NCBI GenBank assembly: GCA_040143965.1
Contig: JASJQH010006986.1
Location: 1 to 28,892, forward strand
Origin: Basidiobolus ranarum
Lineage: Eukaryota; Basidiobolomycota; Basidiobolomycetes; Basidiobolales
Length of the DNA stretch: 28,892 nt
Direction of reading: 5' to 3'
Under the pieces are notes generated by a model that was not told the origin of the DNA, did not search any database, and worked only from the letters and a program-made list of their open reading frames with translations. Positions within the stretch are counted from its first letter, which is position 1. Each line of letters begins with the position of its first letter. Shown here one piece after another: positions 1 to 10,661 of this stretch. The position numbers and the translations under genes were made by a program.

Positions 1-600
1 TCAAACGAAAAAAAATCCCACAACCTGAAAAGAATATTTTTTGACCTTTTCAAGTCACACAGTTTAAGCTCCTCGTATCCAGTGCTGGGAAATGTTACGG
101 TCCCTAATATAATGGGGGGGTCAGATTGCGCCATTAGAAGGCCAGTTTCAGGAAGTAGTATACCATGGTGCCAATTGAATTCAAAGGAATCTAATAATTG
201 GATGATAATACAGTCACGATTCTGGACAATCCTCCTGATTAATTGGCTTCGCAAGAGATCTCACCTGTCTCCTACAGCACACTTCCATTATCCATTGCAG
301 ATTAGAATTGAATAATGGACTGCCACCCTCCATCCAATTGATGGCGGATTGTCAGTGGAAGTGTGCTATTGGCTGCATACACCAGACAAAAACCAAGGGG
401 TGAATAATGATTTCTAGTGGAGATTTGGCAAGATTGACGATTGCATTGAGGCAAAAGGCTCTGCATTGCTAGGTGAGTTTAGGAGATGACGTATATGAGT
501 GTTTATAATGTGAATCAATACCCTTAATACCGATTGTGACGAAGGGCTACAGACATGTGACGGCGGAGTGTTTAGAATCCAGTAGCCAATTAAAGTGACT
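1..600. other. Intergenic, upstream of the small mitochondrial-type gene
   Basis: No convincing gene is visible. Short open frames here have no recognisable motif. The main structure is a 12-bp perfect inverted repeat with arms 276-287 and 356-367, listed separately. The last part is the promoter side of the gene starting at 665. Confidence 0.6.
276..367. repeat. Inverted repeat (12-bp arms, 68-bp loop)
   Basis: AGCACACTTCCA at 276-287 is exactly complementary to TGGAAGTGTGCT at 356-367. Pairing inside the arms is weak. It could be a hairpin, a short MITE relic or a pair of regulatory binding sites about 300-390 bp before the ATG at 665. No flanking target duplication could be fixed by eye. 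Confidence 0.55.
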
Positions 601-609
601 TTAGGAAGA

Positions 610-617
610 TATATAAA
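610..617 (+). promoter_or_regulatory. TATA box of the gene at 665
   Basis: TATATAAA lies 48 bp before the ATG at 665. Three other genes here (starts at 2317, 12142 and 23373) have a TATA box at nearly the same distance, which supports both the box and the chosen starts. Confidence 0.6.
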
Positions 618-664
618 GACGAGCCTGTCCCCTGATTGACATGCTACACTGCAATTGATTCACA

Positions 665-997
665 ATGATATCTCGTATTGTTAACTTTAAAAATGTACTC
701 CCACGAACCTACGGAACTCGTGCCTTTGGAACATTTAGTGCTCGTTTGTCTGCGACCGGATATGGTGAGCTCGACTCCGAGAATCCCAAGAAACTGCAAA
801 CTTCAGTCTTCTACGAGCGTTTAGAGAAGGAGCGTGAAAGTAAGCATGATGATGCTGTACCTAAGTACGTTACACACGAGCATGATGAGTATGATCATGC
901 TATGGACGAATTTTTGTGTGGTGATGAGCAGCTGTTGGCCCGACGTGGCCCAACAAAAGCTTCAGACTCGTCCCAACCCACCTCAGCGGATAACTGA
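665..997 (+). CDS. Small hypothetical protein, probably mitochondrial (110 aa)
   Basis: I do not recognise the family. This intronless frame encodes 110 residues. The first 30 or so (MISRIVNFKNVLPR, then more Arg and Ser and no acidic residue) look like a mitochondrial import presequence. Residues 31-85 are strongly charged, with a possible short helix (FYERLEKERESKHDD) followed by an acidic stretch rich in His and Asp (THEHDEYDHAMDEF). The tail is Ser/Pro/Thr-rich and looks unstructured. There is no transmembrane segment. It has some general likeness to small mitochondrial regulators, but the conserved core of the ATPase inhibitor IF1 was not seen. A TATA box 48 bp upstream and a possible AATAAA signal near 1259 support a real transcription unit. 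The next gene converges from the other strand. The gene is moderately sure; its function is unknown. Confidence 0.6.
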   Translation: MISRIVNFKNVLPRTYGTRAFGTFSARLSATGYGELDSENPKKLQTSVFYERLEKERESKHDDAVPKYVTHEHDEYDHAMDEFLCGDEQLLARRGPTKASDSSQPTSADN

Positions 998-1621
998 TGT
1001 GGAGATTCGTACACCAACTCATTCAATAGCCACTTTCAACGGCGTAGCCTTTGCTTTTCCAACGACACCCACAAATGTTATGATTTTAGTCCAACATGTC
1101 CTCCTAATGAAATTTGTCTGTTTTTTAGTGTTATCTCATTTGCTATATTGGAAGCGACAGTCACCCTTGATCAGATGACTCGTTTTTGAGAATGCTAGTT
1201 GCTGATTGGTCACAGGAAACAAATTGGTTTCAGCAGTGTATGAGCTTAGTTATTTCCAAATAAATACGAACCATTATAACCGAAACACATCAAACGTAGT
1301 GATACTATCCCTTCACTACGCTCATTTCCTGCCTTTGTCTCTAGATCGCAAAAAAAGGCAAATCTATATGTGACCAGAGCAAGAATCAACATCTTCAAAT
1401 ATGTTTGATACTCTGTGCGTTTGCCAGTGGCTTGATATGTGAAGCAGGGATACCACTTAATGATTTAGTGTGATTTTATTCTGCAGAACCAATGGCAGGT
1501 AAAGTTAATATTGAAAAAAGCAGCTGGTATTTATCACTAATTGCTTAACTAAAAACAGATATCAGATATGAAACGTGTGTTTCAAATGGATTAAAAGGAA
1601 TCGGGATCTAAATCCGGATAG
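998..1621. other. Convergent intergenic region
   Basis: This stretch lies between the 3' ends of the 665 gene (plus) and the deacetylase (minus). It holds a possible AATAAA polyadenylation signal near 1259-1264 for the plus-strand gene. An open frame at 834-1178 overlaps the preceding gene in another frame and looks like a shadow. Nothing else was recognised. Confidence 0.6.
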
Positions 1622-2317
1622 TTAAAAATATGGATTCGATTCACCAAGGCAGTCCACAACCCTTGACAATCGCAGTTTTTTGGACGTAACAGCGTCAATA
1701 AGCTTGTCAACAACTTGAACGGTGGATTTTGTAATCTCATGCTCTAGTGCAATGAAGGTTGACTGAGGGGCGGCTTTGGATAAGCCTTTTTCGTAGGCCT
1801 TTAATGTTGCCGCAGCGGATTTGGTTTTCCAATCCAATGTATCCAAGTTCCATCCTACAACCACCAAGTTATTTCGAGCTAGGATCTGGAGAGTTTGGCT
1901 GTTGCATTCACCATATGGGCAACGAAAATAGCGTGGACGTTTGCCAATCACGTTGTAGACAGCAGTCATAGATTGATCAATCTGCTTTTGAACCAGGCTG
2001 CTGGAGAGGGAGTTTAGATGTGGGGGGGTGTAAGTATGAAGAGCTATCTGATGCCCATCCATATATGCTTGCTTCATGGCAGCCGCTTGTTTAGGATCCT
2101 TGATCATTTCTCCTACCACGAAGAATGTGGCCTTAGTCCCTTTTGCCTTCAAACTGGATAGTAATTGCTGCGTGTATTTGCTTGGGCCATCATCGAAGGT
2201 CATGGCGAACGTTCCTGGAATGGAACAAGTATTAATTACTTGGCCAACAGGGACAGCCGCCACATTAGGCAATATGGTGAAAAGGCTCTGGAGCAATGTC
2301 AAGCAGATGAATTTCAT
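1622..2317 (-). CDS. Secreted polysaccharide (chitin) deacetylase, CE4 family
   Basis: A single-exon, 231-aa protein of the NodB/CE4 fold. Active members remove acetyl groups from chitin or related N-acetylglucosamine polymers in the cell wall. Residues 1-21 form a signal peptide (hydrophobic core ending near NVAAVP). The CE4 motifs appear in order: motif 1 TFDDGP at 40-45 (D42 catalytic base, D43 metal ligand), motif 2 HTYTPPHL at 94-101, motif 3 RCPYG at 132-136, motif 4 DTLDW at 159-163, motif 5 LEH at 191-193. The oddity is in motif 2. The usual pattern is H-[ST]-x-x-H, but position 98 is Pro, so one of the three metal ligands (Asp-His-His) is missing. The Pro codon (2024-2026) lies in a run of seven G on the plus strand and is one base away from His. 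C133/C138 and C31/C223 could form disulfides. No GPI or chitin-binding extension follows. Family certain; activity doubtful. Confidence 0.93.
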   Translation of the reverse strand: MKFICLTLLQSLFTILPNVAAVPVGQVINTCSIPGTFAMTFDDGPSKYTQQLLSSLKAKGTKATFFVVGEMIKDPKQAAAMKQAYMDGHQIALHTYTPPHLNSLSSSLVQKQIDQSMTAVYNVIGKRPRYFRCPYGECNSQTLQILARNNLVVVGWNLDTLDWKTKSAAATLKAYEKGLSKAAPQSTFIALEHEITKSTVQVVDKLIDAVTSKKLRLSRVVDCLGESNPYF

Positions 2318-2360
2318 TTTTTCAAAAGAGAATGGCTTGACCCATCGAGAAAAGTGATTG

Positions 2361-2368
2361 TATTTATA
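2361..2368 (-). promoter_or_regulatory. TATA box of the deacetylase gene
   Basis: On the minus strand this reads TATAAATA, 44 bp before the ATG at 2317. The spacing matches the other TATA-containing genes of the window. Confidence 0.6.
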
Positions 2369-3912
2369 ACGGAAAAGGTTTACAACAACTACAATACCTT
2401 CTACTCTTATCTATCCATGTACAAGAAGAGCAATTTTGAGAGTGGCTGGGATTGGGTCTTTAATTGAGAGCTGGCCTATCTATTAGTGGAGGCGAATCAA
2501 ACTATCACACTAGGCCTACTCATCTTTTAAGTCTATACATATTGGTTATAAATAAAACAGTACTTTATTTAAATTAAACTGATTTAGAAAAGTATTTCAC
2601 TACAGTAATACATCTTCATGACCGGATGATCTAGTCACTCCAGTTTTAATGTCTTTAAGATGTTGTGAGGATAGCGTATCTTCAGGGCCAAGCGGATGAC
2701 TCTACAGAGAATTCTTGGTATTATCGTGGCGCAATAGGTTAGAGAAGAGTCCGCCTCTTGGCAATTAACCAGTAAATGAATCTATTAAACGATCGAGTAC
2801 TAAGTTCCGTTATGTTCCTTCTTTCATTTCGCTTACAAAGTCGAATCTGTGGGTATAAGACACAATCTATGCCGTCAGCAAGTGATTGTCTCCTCTAGTG
2901 TCAAAAAGGTATTGTGTATTTTTGGATACAAATCAGCTGGATGTCGCATGGTTATAGTGGAATCTACGCCATCCTATAAGGCGGTGGTTAGGCTGGATTT
3001 CTGATTCATCAATGATTTGCATTCTTTACATTGAAAGAGATGCACACGGCTTTAAAGCAGTTTGATAAAGCGGCTGTGAATATTTTAGAACATAGAGCAG
3101 GCTTTTTCTGGATGACATAAGCCTAGAAACTATTCGCCTGGTTAAAATAGCTGATCGAATGAAACTATCAATCATGAAGAAAATAGTAAGGTTAAGGGCA
3201 TTAAGCCCATATTACAATACTCCCATGCCACTGTCACTTGAGCTTTTAAAACGTTCGCTCACTCAGAAGATCAGGCATCACATGTGCTCGTATTCAACTC
3301 ATTCCTCTCCTACTGATCTTAGCTTATGGTATGTGATGTGAATTGAATGTAATACGACACCGCTACTTCTGAATAGCCTTGTATTATAGCATTTTAGTAG
3401 GAGAAACAAGGGTATTCAAAAAAGACAAAGGGCCGACATTAGATAATACAAGGTGAGAACTAAAGGCTCAAGTTTAACCGTAATTGAATCCAGGTACGAA
3501 GCAATCATCTCTCTACACTTTACCAGCAAAGATCCACTTCATAACGAATCCAGGGGAATTTTGAATAACAATATATTTTATTGCTTATACATAGGACAGA
3601 TACTCATTAAGGAATCCAAAAGAAGTGGATTTTTGATTCAGATGCGTGGCTAGGAAAAGTGCCTTACAGAAAGTCAGCAGAAGGAGAATCTTTGGTTTAG
3701 CAACCAGGCCACTCCTCACAGAAGAACGTATATCATTTCAACTTCACTTCCTCTGTTTCAATCCAACATAGGTAAATCTAACGTTCAATGACTAAGTAAA
3801 ATCAAGGAGAAATGATCTATGAAGTACCAGCGGCTTCTGTAGCAAATATATGGTATATATTATTCAAGATAGCCGGTGAGCTACCGCGAATAAAAAAGAT
3901 GGTGTAATTGAT
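2369..3912. other. Intergenic region without recognised gene
   Basis: This lies between the deacetylase promoter and the 3' end of the RING exon at 3913. The open frames near 3159-3341 and 3453-3653 are short, lack motifs and have no matching splice partners. No repeat was recognised. Confidence 0.5.
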
Positions 3913-5280
3913 TCAACTGCGAAAAACGTGAACCAATCGGGTAATTGGTTCCCGACATAATGGGCATTCATTTTTGGACTCCTTCAGCCGCTTACCACAA
4001 GTCATGCAAGTGGCCATATGTCCACATTCTAGTATCACACAGTTGATAGTGGCATCACAGCAGATTCGACATAAGCTATCCTCGGATTCGGAGTGTGCAT
4101 ATTCCGCTAGTAAAAAATAGGTCAGCAGCAACGGGTTTGTTATATCAGTATGAAAATTACCTACACATCTCCACTTTGAAATTATCTACCAATCTTTGAA
4201 CTCGATTGACCAATTCGTGCTTCTCTATGACTCCAGAGTATGTAACACAATTCTCGGCAAGAATTTCCTTCAATGTGTGTACCGATAACCTGGATATATC
4301 AACTTTGTCCCGAATCAATGACAACACAGATGGTGGTTTTTCTTCTGGGGGTGCTTCTTGAGGCAACTCTGTTGGCGGGATTGAATATTCGTTTGTAGCT
4401 AGGTGTATATCATCAAAACCATACAGCTGAGCCAGCATGTATTCTAAATTGTATAAGTCTCTGTCAGACAGCTCTTCTCGCTGCCTTGGCACGTGACGCG
4501 GGACTGGTCGTGGTGAAGGTACTGGAATATTGTTACGGAAGTACACCTCACGATCCTCGGACAATAGCTGATTGTCGTATATCAACGAAACTAAATCCTC
4601 TTTCTCGATAATATTATCAGCAGGAAGATCATACGCATGAATATACATCCTTAAAACTTTAACTGATAAGCGAGACAAACTATGCTTATCCATAGAAGAA
4701 ACTTTGAAAAAAAATATATTAGCGAAAGGGATATCTAAATGGTAAATATTAGCTATACATACTTTCCAGCAACCGTGAGCAATATCCGCAGACTCTGACG
4801 GGTCTTTATGAAACTGTGTTATACATCAAGTACTAAACATCTTTACTACTGAATAATACTTACTGAACATAGCCAAATTTTGGTAAGGGAATTGTATTTT
4901 TTGTGCAGGCATTGCAAAGCACATTTCCTACATCAATCGAAACGTCATCAAATACATCACTTCATAAGAAACACCCTGAAAAGTACTCACCACAATGATA
5001 ACAATGATACTATATTGTCCGCAGCAGAGACGAGGGAGAATTATCAAAATATTATCAGTTTAATTGACGAGTCAGTGAAAGCATAATAGACGTTGAACAT
5101 CTTTACCTTTTTGCGAAAAAAGGAAAAAGTCAATCCACACTGAATACACGCATAATAATCCTCCGGATCTTTGAGCTTTGGAATGGTATGAGTTATTGGA
5201 GCATGATAGTGAAGGCCTGGATGTTGCGGGTGCAACGGTGTTTCTGAGGATTCAGCTTCATGTTCTACCTCCTCAGCCAT
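3913..5280 (-). CDS. FYVE-SAP-SAP-RING E3 ubiquitin ligase, RNF34/RFFL (CARP) type
   Basis: Six exons (minus strand): 5280-5107, 5009-4991, 4927-4864, 4803-4763, 4701-4165, 4106-3913, giving 342 aa with all phases closing. Order of parts: an N-terminal His/Pro-rich tail; a FYVE-type zinc finger at about 45-98 with eight Cys (45, 48, 61, 64, 69, 72, 91, 94), basic patch RKKYHCYHCG and RVC motif; a first SAP-like helical element (about 103-143); a Pro/Arg-rich linker; a second SAP-like element (about 233-271, [12 protein letters not shown]); and a C-terminal C3HC4 RING at 291-329 (CRIC, ECGH, CMTC, CPLC) ending VHVFRS, as in animal CARPs. In animals RNF34 and RFFL sit on endosomal or plasma membranes and ubiquitinate caspases, p53 and other targets; the target here is unknown. 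The FYVE finger probably binds PI3P (inference). The second exon is only 19 nt. Translation is taken from the first in-frame ATG, since the codon at 5308-5310 further up is TTG. No TATA box was seen. Confidence 0.9.
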
Positions 5281-7003
5281 ATGTGAGTATAATTTAACGG
5301 CTGTCCACAAAGATGTGCTTGGTTAAAGTTGAAAGTAACCAAGGGATGTCGTTCACTAGTAAGGAGTAGTGCTTTCAGTTTATGACACAATAAAGTGAAA
5401 AACGATTGAAGGAATGACTAGAATAGTATGGTAGTAGACACCAGCTGAATATTAAGAATATCCCAATGAAAGGCGAGTCAAATATAAATTACCGCCAATC
5501 CTATCTATTAAAGATTAGATATACTTAGCCTAGCAAATAGAAATCCTACTTAAAGGCTACAAGTACTATAGGGATCACTCTAATTGAAGCTACAAGCCCT
5601 ACGATTGTTTCATTGTGAATATCTAACCACACCTGGTTTCTTATCTATGAAAGTCCGTATTGAGGTACCAACATATAAAATCAAATGATTATAGTTGAAT
5701 ATAAATCTTCAGTGATGCTCAGAACGTTACTGCCAAGAGCAGCTTCATGATGCAGAAAGTATCTTTTGTGATATCAATGAATCCTCTCCATCATAAATAA
5801 CTATCTCTAGACAATAAAAGGACAGTAACGTCTTTACCATGTGTCATATATTCCCTTCGTTTGTTTAATTTGTGTTAGAATATTGAGCTAAATCTAGGAT
5901 AGGTGACTCGAATTAGGGACTCATGGCATAGTTGGTGTGACGAATCAATCTCTAAGTTTCATCAACCTTCATAACTATATTAGGCTTTATGAGGATATAG
6001 CCCCAAGGGCAAATTCATTAACCATACTACGGGATTACTCGCCCATACCTCTCTAGAACAAGTCAGCAACAGGTGCTTGGTAACGAAATGTGCTACCACG
6101 TATGTGGAGCCCAGTGTTTCGATTGACTATTCGATTACGACGACGACCCAGCTCCCAGTATAAAGCCAGATGACGGATATATTCTGTGTAGTGTTTTTAC
6201 CATTGTAGACCTTAATGCACACTACATTGGGTTAAAGACTACTGATGATATGTACTGAGAATGCGGAGGAGTTGAGGGGAAGAGTAATTAACAACCTGAT
6301 TGTGCAACAATAAACAAGTAACTGCCTTGTTCACAATTAAGCCTACTATGGGAGGACGTGTTTATCCTTCAAGTATTTGACTGGCCTTCGCTGTTAATCA
6401 ATCCGCTAAGCCAGATTTTTGCATCGCTATGTGTTAGCTGCATGTAGGATAATAATTAGAGATATTTTATGGAAGGCAGCTAAACGTAACTCCCCTTTTT
6501 CCCCTCCAAAAAAATTGTAAAAGGAATTTTTTAAAAGTTGGAGCACCGGAAATTAACGGCCCTTGTACATCATTCACCTTATAATTCCATTCATTTAGAA
6601 ATTATTGCTAAGGAACGTGGCTCACTCTAATTCCAAACATATAGCCCAATACATCCAAAATATCACATACAAAATGATACGAGGTAAATCAATCGAGTGC
6701 AGCCAGATCAGTTGTATGTTTGTAATAGAGTAGATACTGATCTGAATCACCTAGTCCGCGAATATGCGATGCTTAAGAGGTGGGGGTTAGGAGGGTGAGA
6801 GGGGTGCCGCTAGCAAACTTTCACGTCTATCTTAAACTTTACCCTTTTATATTGTGCCTTTAGTCAACAAAAGAGGTTTCTTTATTACACTCGACATTCA
6901 GATTCCCTTTGACATCCTCCAGACTCAGACGTTTTTAGTTCCAAATTCTACTTATTAACCCCACCTGTACTCTATTTTCTTATTTAACTTTGGTATCCTC
7001 GTT
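5281..7003. other. Divergent intergenic region between E3 ligase and RGS gene
   Basis: About 1.7 kb between two genes transcribed away from each other, so it should hold both promoters. A C/T-rich run lies near 6490-6510 and a G-rich run near 6780-6806. A weak TATA-like TTTATATT lies near 6845, about 150 bp before the RGS ATG. No coding exon was recognised. Confidence 0.5.
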
Positions 7004-9873
7004 ATGCGTATACTCCCAAGCTCTTCCAAAGAGAGTATCAAATCCCAAAAGAACAGTCGCACCTCCATTGATGCCTCACAGGCAAAAGAAATAGCACAAA
7101 ATAGACGTTCTTTAGCCTTGTCCTCTTCAACTGAACTCTTTTCAAGTAATCCCTCGGAAATTGAGCGTCAAGCACGTCGCTCCAGACTACAAAGTATCCG
7201 TCGTAAACGTACTTCAAACCATATTTTCTCGTTTATTCGAGTCTACGCTCAGATAAATGACCGTTGTTTTCCCGTTACAAGCTCTCGTACCAACACCATC
7301 GATGACCTAGCTAGACAGATCGAGGCAGAATACGCTTTTAATTATTCGTGCTCTCCCTCAGAGGATGTACTTTCTGGTTATGACTCGGAAGAGGAATTTA
7401 CCAAAATGGAACTGCTGAATCACTTTGAGGAATACGCCGATGTCGGAGATAACGAAACTTCGCTAGTACCACTCATGTGTGGCTCTTTATTTGTCGACCA
7501 AGTTGAACTTCGTTTTTCTGACATTGTCGGTGAAGTACTCAACCTGAATGATGTCGTTCGGGTAGTAAATGTATATGAAGGTATAATTGTTGGCGTCACT
7601 TAGTGATTCTTGTTCCAAAAATTAATCAATACTATTTGAACATAGCTCCAGCTCACAATACACCTTCTACGGAAAAGAAGTCTAGGCACGAAAAGAAAAG
7701 ATGGTCATTTCCTAGCATAAAGAAAGGTCTTCGTAACCGCAAATCACTCTATAGTCGGGTTCAATCCATCACAGATTTCAACATAAGCAATAACCAGTAC
7801 GAGAGCCCAAAATTAGCTGAAAAGCATCTAGGAGCAAGCTGGAATGATGGTTTTTCATCTATGCTTGATGAGCGCTTCCAAGGGGTGTTATCCCACAAAA
7901 CTGAACTATCACAATTCAAAGGATTTTGCTTAAAAGAATACGCAATTGAGAATTTACTATTTTGGATGGAAGTGGAATTCTTTCGTGATGCTATTCCATC
8001 GTTGGTCTCAAATGTCGCTCAGTATATTTATCAAACTTACATTGCCAACAACTCCCCACTGCAAGTGAATCTTTGTGAAGAAATTTTAAGCGAGATACCA
8101 TCGTCCTTTTCCTCTGATACATGGACTCCCAATATTACCATATTTGATGAGGCACAAGAGTATGTATACGAAATGCTCATGCATCACACCTTTCAGCGTT
8201 TTGAGGAAGCCAATGCTTGTGGGACAACACCAGAGCAATGTCAGGACGGTAGGTTGCTAGATCTGTACCACCATTAGCATGCACAATTTAATGACATTTT
8301 GAGAAATTTAGATATCGGCCTTGTGAATAATCCGACAGAGCATCAGCTACCTAATGAACAAAAGCCAGACGTTCAATTGATGAATAGTGTCATTGCTGAT
8401 ATACAATCTAATTTCGAAAACAAAGGCAACGACTGGTTCAAAGAAGAAATATTGAAACGTATTCTTCAACATCACTTCCCTGAAAGCTCTCCTCCTGAAC
8501 GTAGTTATTTCAGTGATGGTAGAAAGCTGACTCTAGCCCAAAAACGAAGAAAGATGAGGTTGGAGAAGAAATTATCCAAATTCTTTGGGCAAAAGTTAAC
8601 CGAGGAAGAGTTGATCCAACAACAAATCCATGAAGTAATGAATTCCCCAAGAAGAAACAGTTCTATATCAACCTTGAGTCTTCCTTCCGATATATCTTCT
8701 CCATTCAACCCGGGTAAGCAGAAGAAATTAGGGAAACTTGAGAAATTGGAGTGTTTCTTTGGTAAGCGACTAACCAATGCTCAGTTGGAATACCAAAATC
8801 TCATCAACCGTAAGAGCATGTGTTTACCTCCCGAGTGTCCCGAGTGTAAACGAACTCCATTGGAGTCTGCTCTACCCATTTCTACATATAACGATTTGTC
8901 GCTAGAGGAACGTAGAGTTCTCACTAAACGCTCAAGAAAGTTAAAGTGTTTACTCGGAGAGCCTATAGATGAACAAACTGCATTTAAATCTTTGACCTAT
9001 CCCGTTATTAATCGTAGATTAAGTTTTGATAGTGACACACTGTTGTCACCGGAATCTGTAGATAATGAACTATTGCCAGACTCCTGTACATGGCACCAGA
9101 AATCCTCTAAAGAAGCCAAGCGAAAGAAACTGGTGAAACTATATCAACTCTTAGGAACTTACCCCACGGAGGACGAATTCAATACCAAATCTTTGATTCA
9201 AAGAAAAGAGAGTCTACTCGACAGAAACGGAAAGCCACTTGCTCCTGAGATCAAGCGCATACATTTGAAGAAAGCAAGCAAGCTAGAGCGTGTTTTCGGC
9301 CAGCATCCACCTAAAGATCTAATTGTTGATCAGGGTAACGAAGCTTTACCCGAACAAAACACATCTATTCTTTCTCTCCTGGTAAATCAGGATGTCTCTA
9401 TGGATAACCTAATTGAATATCTTCAAGTATTAGCGCTACTAAACGATAGTGATCTATCATTGACTGAGGATGAGCAAGAACCAGGTGAATTGAGATCGCA
9501 TTCAGCACCTTCCTCCTTCAAATTTGGACAAGAACCTCCAGCAGATGATAAGCCACTAGAAGGCCCCTCTAGAGAGAAGGCAACTCGCCAAAGGAAATTA
9601 GCAAAACTTCGTCGATTTTTTGGTAACGATTTGAGATTGGAGTCGCTGATCGCTCAAAATATTCTCCTTCAGCATCAGCTAGCTACTGAGGGATTGTATA
9701 GTCTAAATGACAGCTCTGAAAATCTTAGTAATCAGAGTCTGGAGGACTTTGACTTGATAGACAAGGAAGCACTTATTCATACAGCTATGAAATATGATCT
9801 TGAATTATTACATCGAGGAGTACAGGCAATACACAGACAGTCAAGCTCCACATCCACCATTGATGCGATATAG
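7004..9873 (+). CDS. RGS-domain protein with C-terminal KLxxFFG repeats
   Basis: Three exons (7004-7580, 7646-8248, 8312-9873) with introns of 65 and 63 nt encode 913 aa; phases close at both joins (Ala193, Asp394). The N-terminal third is Ser/Arg-rich. A segment at about 73-192 has beta-strand-like parts (SFIRVYAQIN, VELRFSDIVG) and may be a ubiquitin-like fold; this is inference. The RGS domain lies at about 263-379 and carries the core FKGFCLKEYAIENLLFW and the closing FDEAQEYVYEML, so it should speed GTP hydrolysis on a G-alpha subunit. Residues 394-913 hold six copies of a basic, helical motif (consensus K-K-L-x-K-L-x-x-F-F-G, then L-I) with the Gly at 486, 544, 609, 675, 723 and 831. 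These may be protein-protein docking units. No membrane anchor is visible. The upstream start could be earlier if a further 5' exon exists. The RGS call is sure; the repeat role is unknown. Confidence 0.92.
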
Positions 9874-10661
9874 GTGATGTATCATGGAAGTACTTAATAA
9901 TTTAAACAACTCTACGAGTATGAACTCATCAATTACTCTTCAACCCCACTCTCTATACAAATAGCCATGAACCCATCCCATTCTCGTTAATATGCCTATT
10001 TCTCCCACATAATATAATGACGAACAAATAAGAAGCATGTAGCCTTTCCCTCACATTTGTTGAAGATGACTGTAGTAAGTGCTAAACCCCAAGCCCTGTC
10101 GCCAGCTCGTTATAATTAGTGCTTTGGCATTATCGTCATTTGCTCTCCTTAATATTATTGGAACTGTATCTTATATGTTATCTGTATAAATTAAATACCC
10201 TGGTCTTTTTTTATTCAAATACCTTTCTTTTACCTAGTAATGAGTCAGAGCTATTGAACAATAATCAGAGATGGAGTCACTATAAATAGGTAGGGTCTTG
10301 AATTTTTTAATACACATCGATGACAGTTGTTTCGATAGAAGGAGAGAATAAACAAACGGAAGATATAAACAATGAAAGAGTGCCTATTTTTGGAAAGAAA
10401 TTTTAATAGTTCAACATTGACCATTATGCTTGGTGGAGCATATCTCCTTGAATCAAGAATTAAATTAGAGGGTCTTAAGGGTGCATGTGTTTGGGGGAAT
10501 CCTCACTCTCGTCGATATCTAGGGTAATCAATGGACCGATGCTTGACTTGCAACATATTTGATCGTCACACTCTGAGGAGCATCGGAGTAGGCATGCTGT
10601 CTCATTTGTCTCCTAGTTTGTAGATAGTTAGTATTGTTAACCCATGGTAGAAATTTTCTAG
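9874..10661. other. Convergent intergenic region
   Basis: 3' flanks of the RGS gene (plus) and the zinc transporter gene (minus). AT-rich with several T runs. No coding motif or repeat was recognised. Confidence 0.55.

Noticed and set aside
665-997. Identification as mitochondrial ATPase inhibitor IF1
   Set aside because: Size and presequence fit loosely, but the conserved IF1 core could not be found.
834-1178. 114-residue open frame overlapping the 665 gene
   Set aside because: It is a frame shadow: Met/Ser-rich, no motif, and it overlaps the better supported gene.
5281-5310. Longer N-terminus of the CARP-like E3 starting at 5310
   Set aside because: The codon at 5308-5310 is TTG, not ATG. 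The first in-frame ATG is at 5280.
7581-7603. A 23-nt intron (or separate gene start at 7603) in the RGS gene
   Set aside because: The 65-nt intron 7581-7645 ending in CATAG keeps frame and fits the size of the other introns; 7603 is GTG, not ATG.
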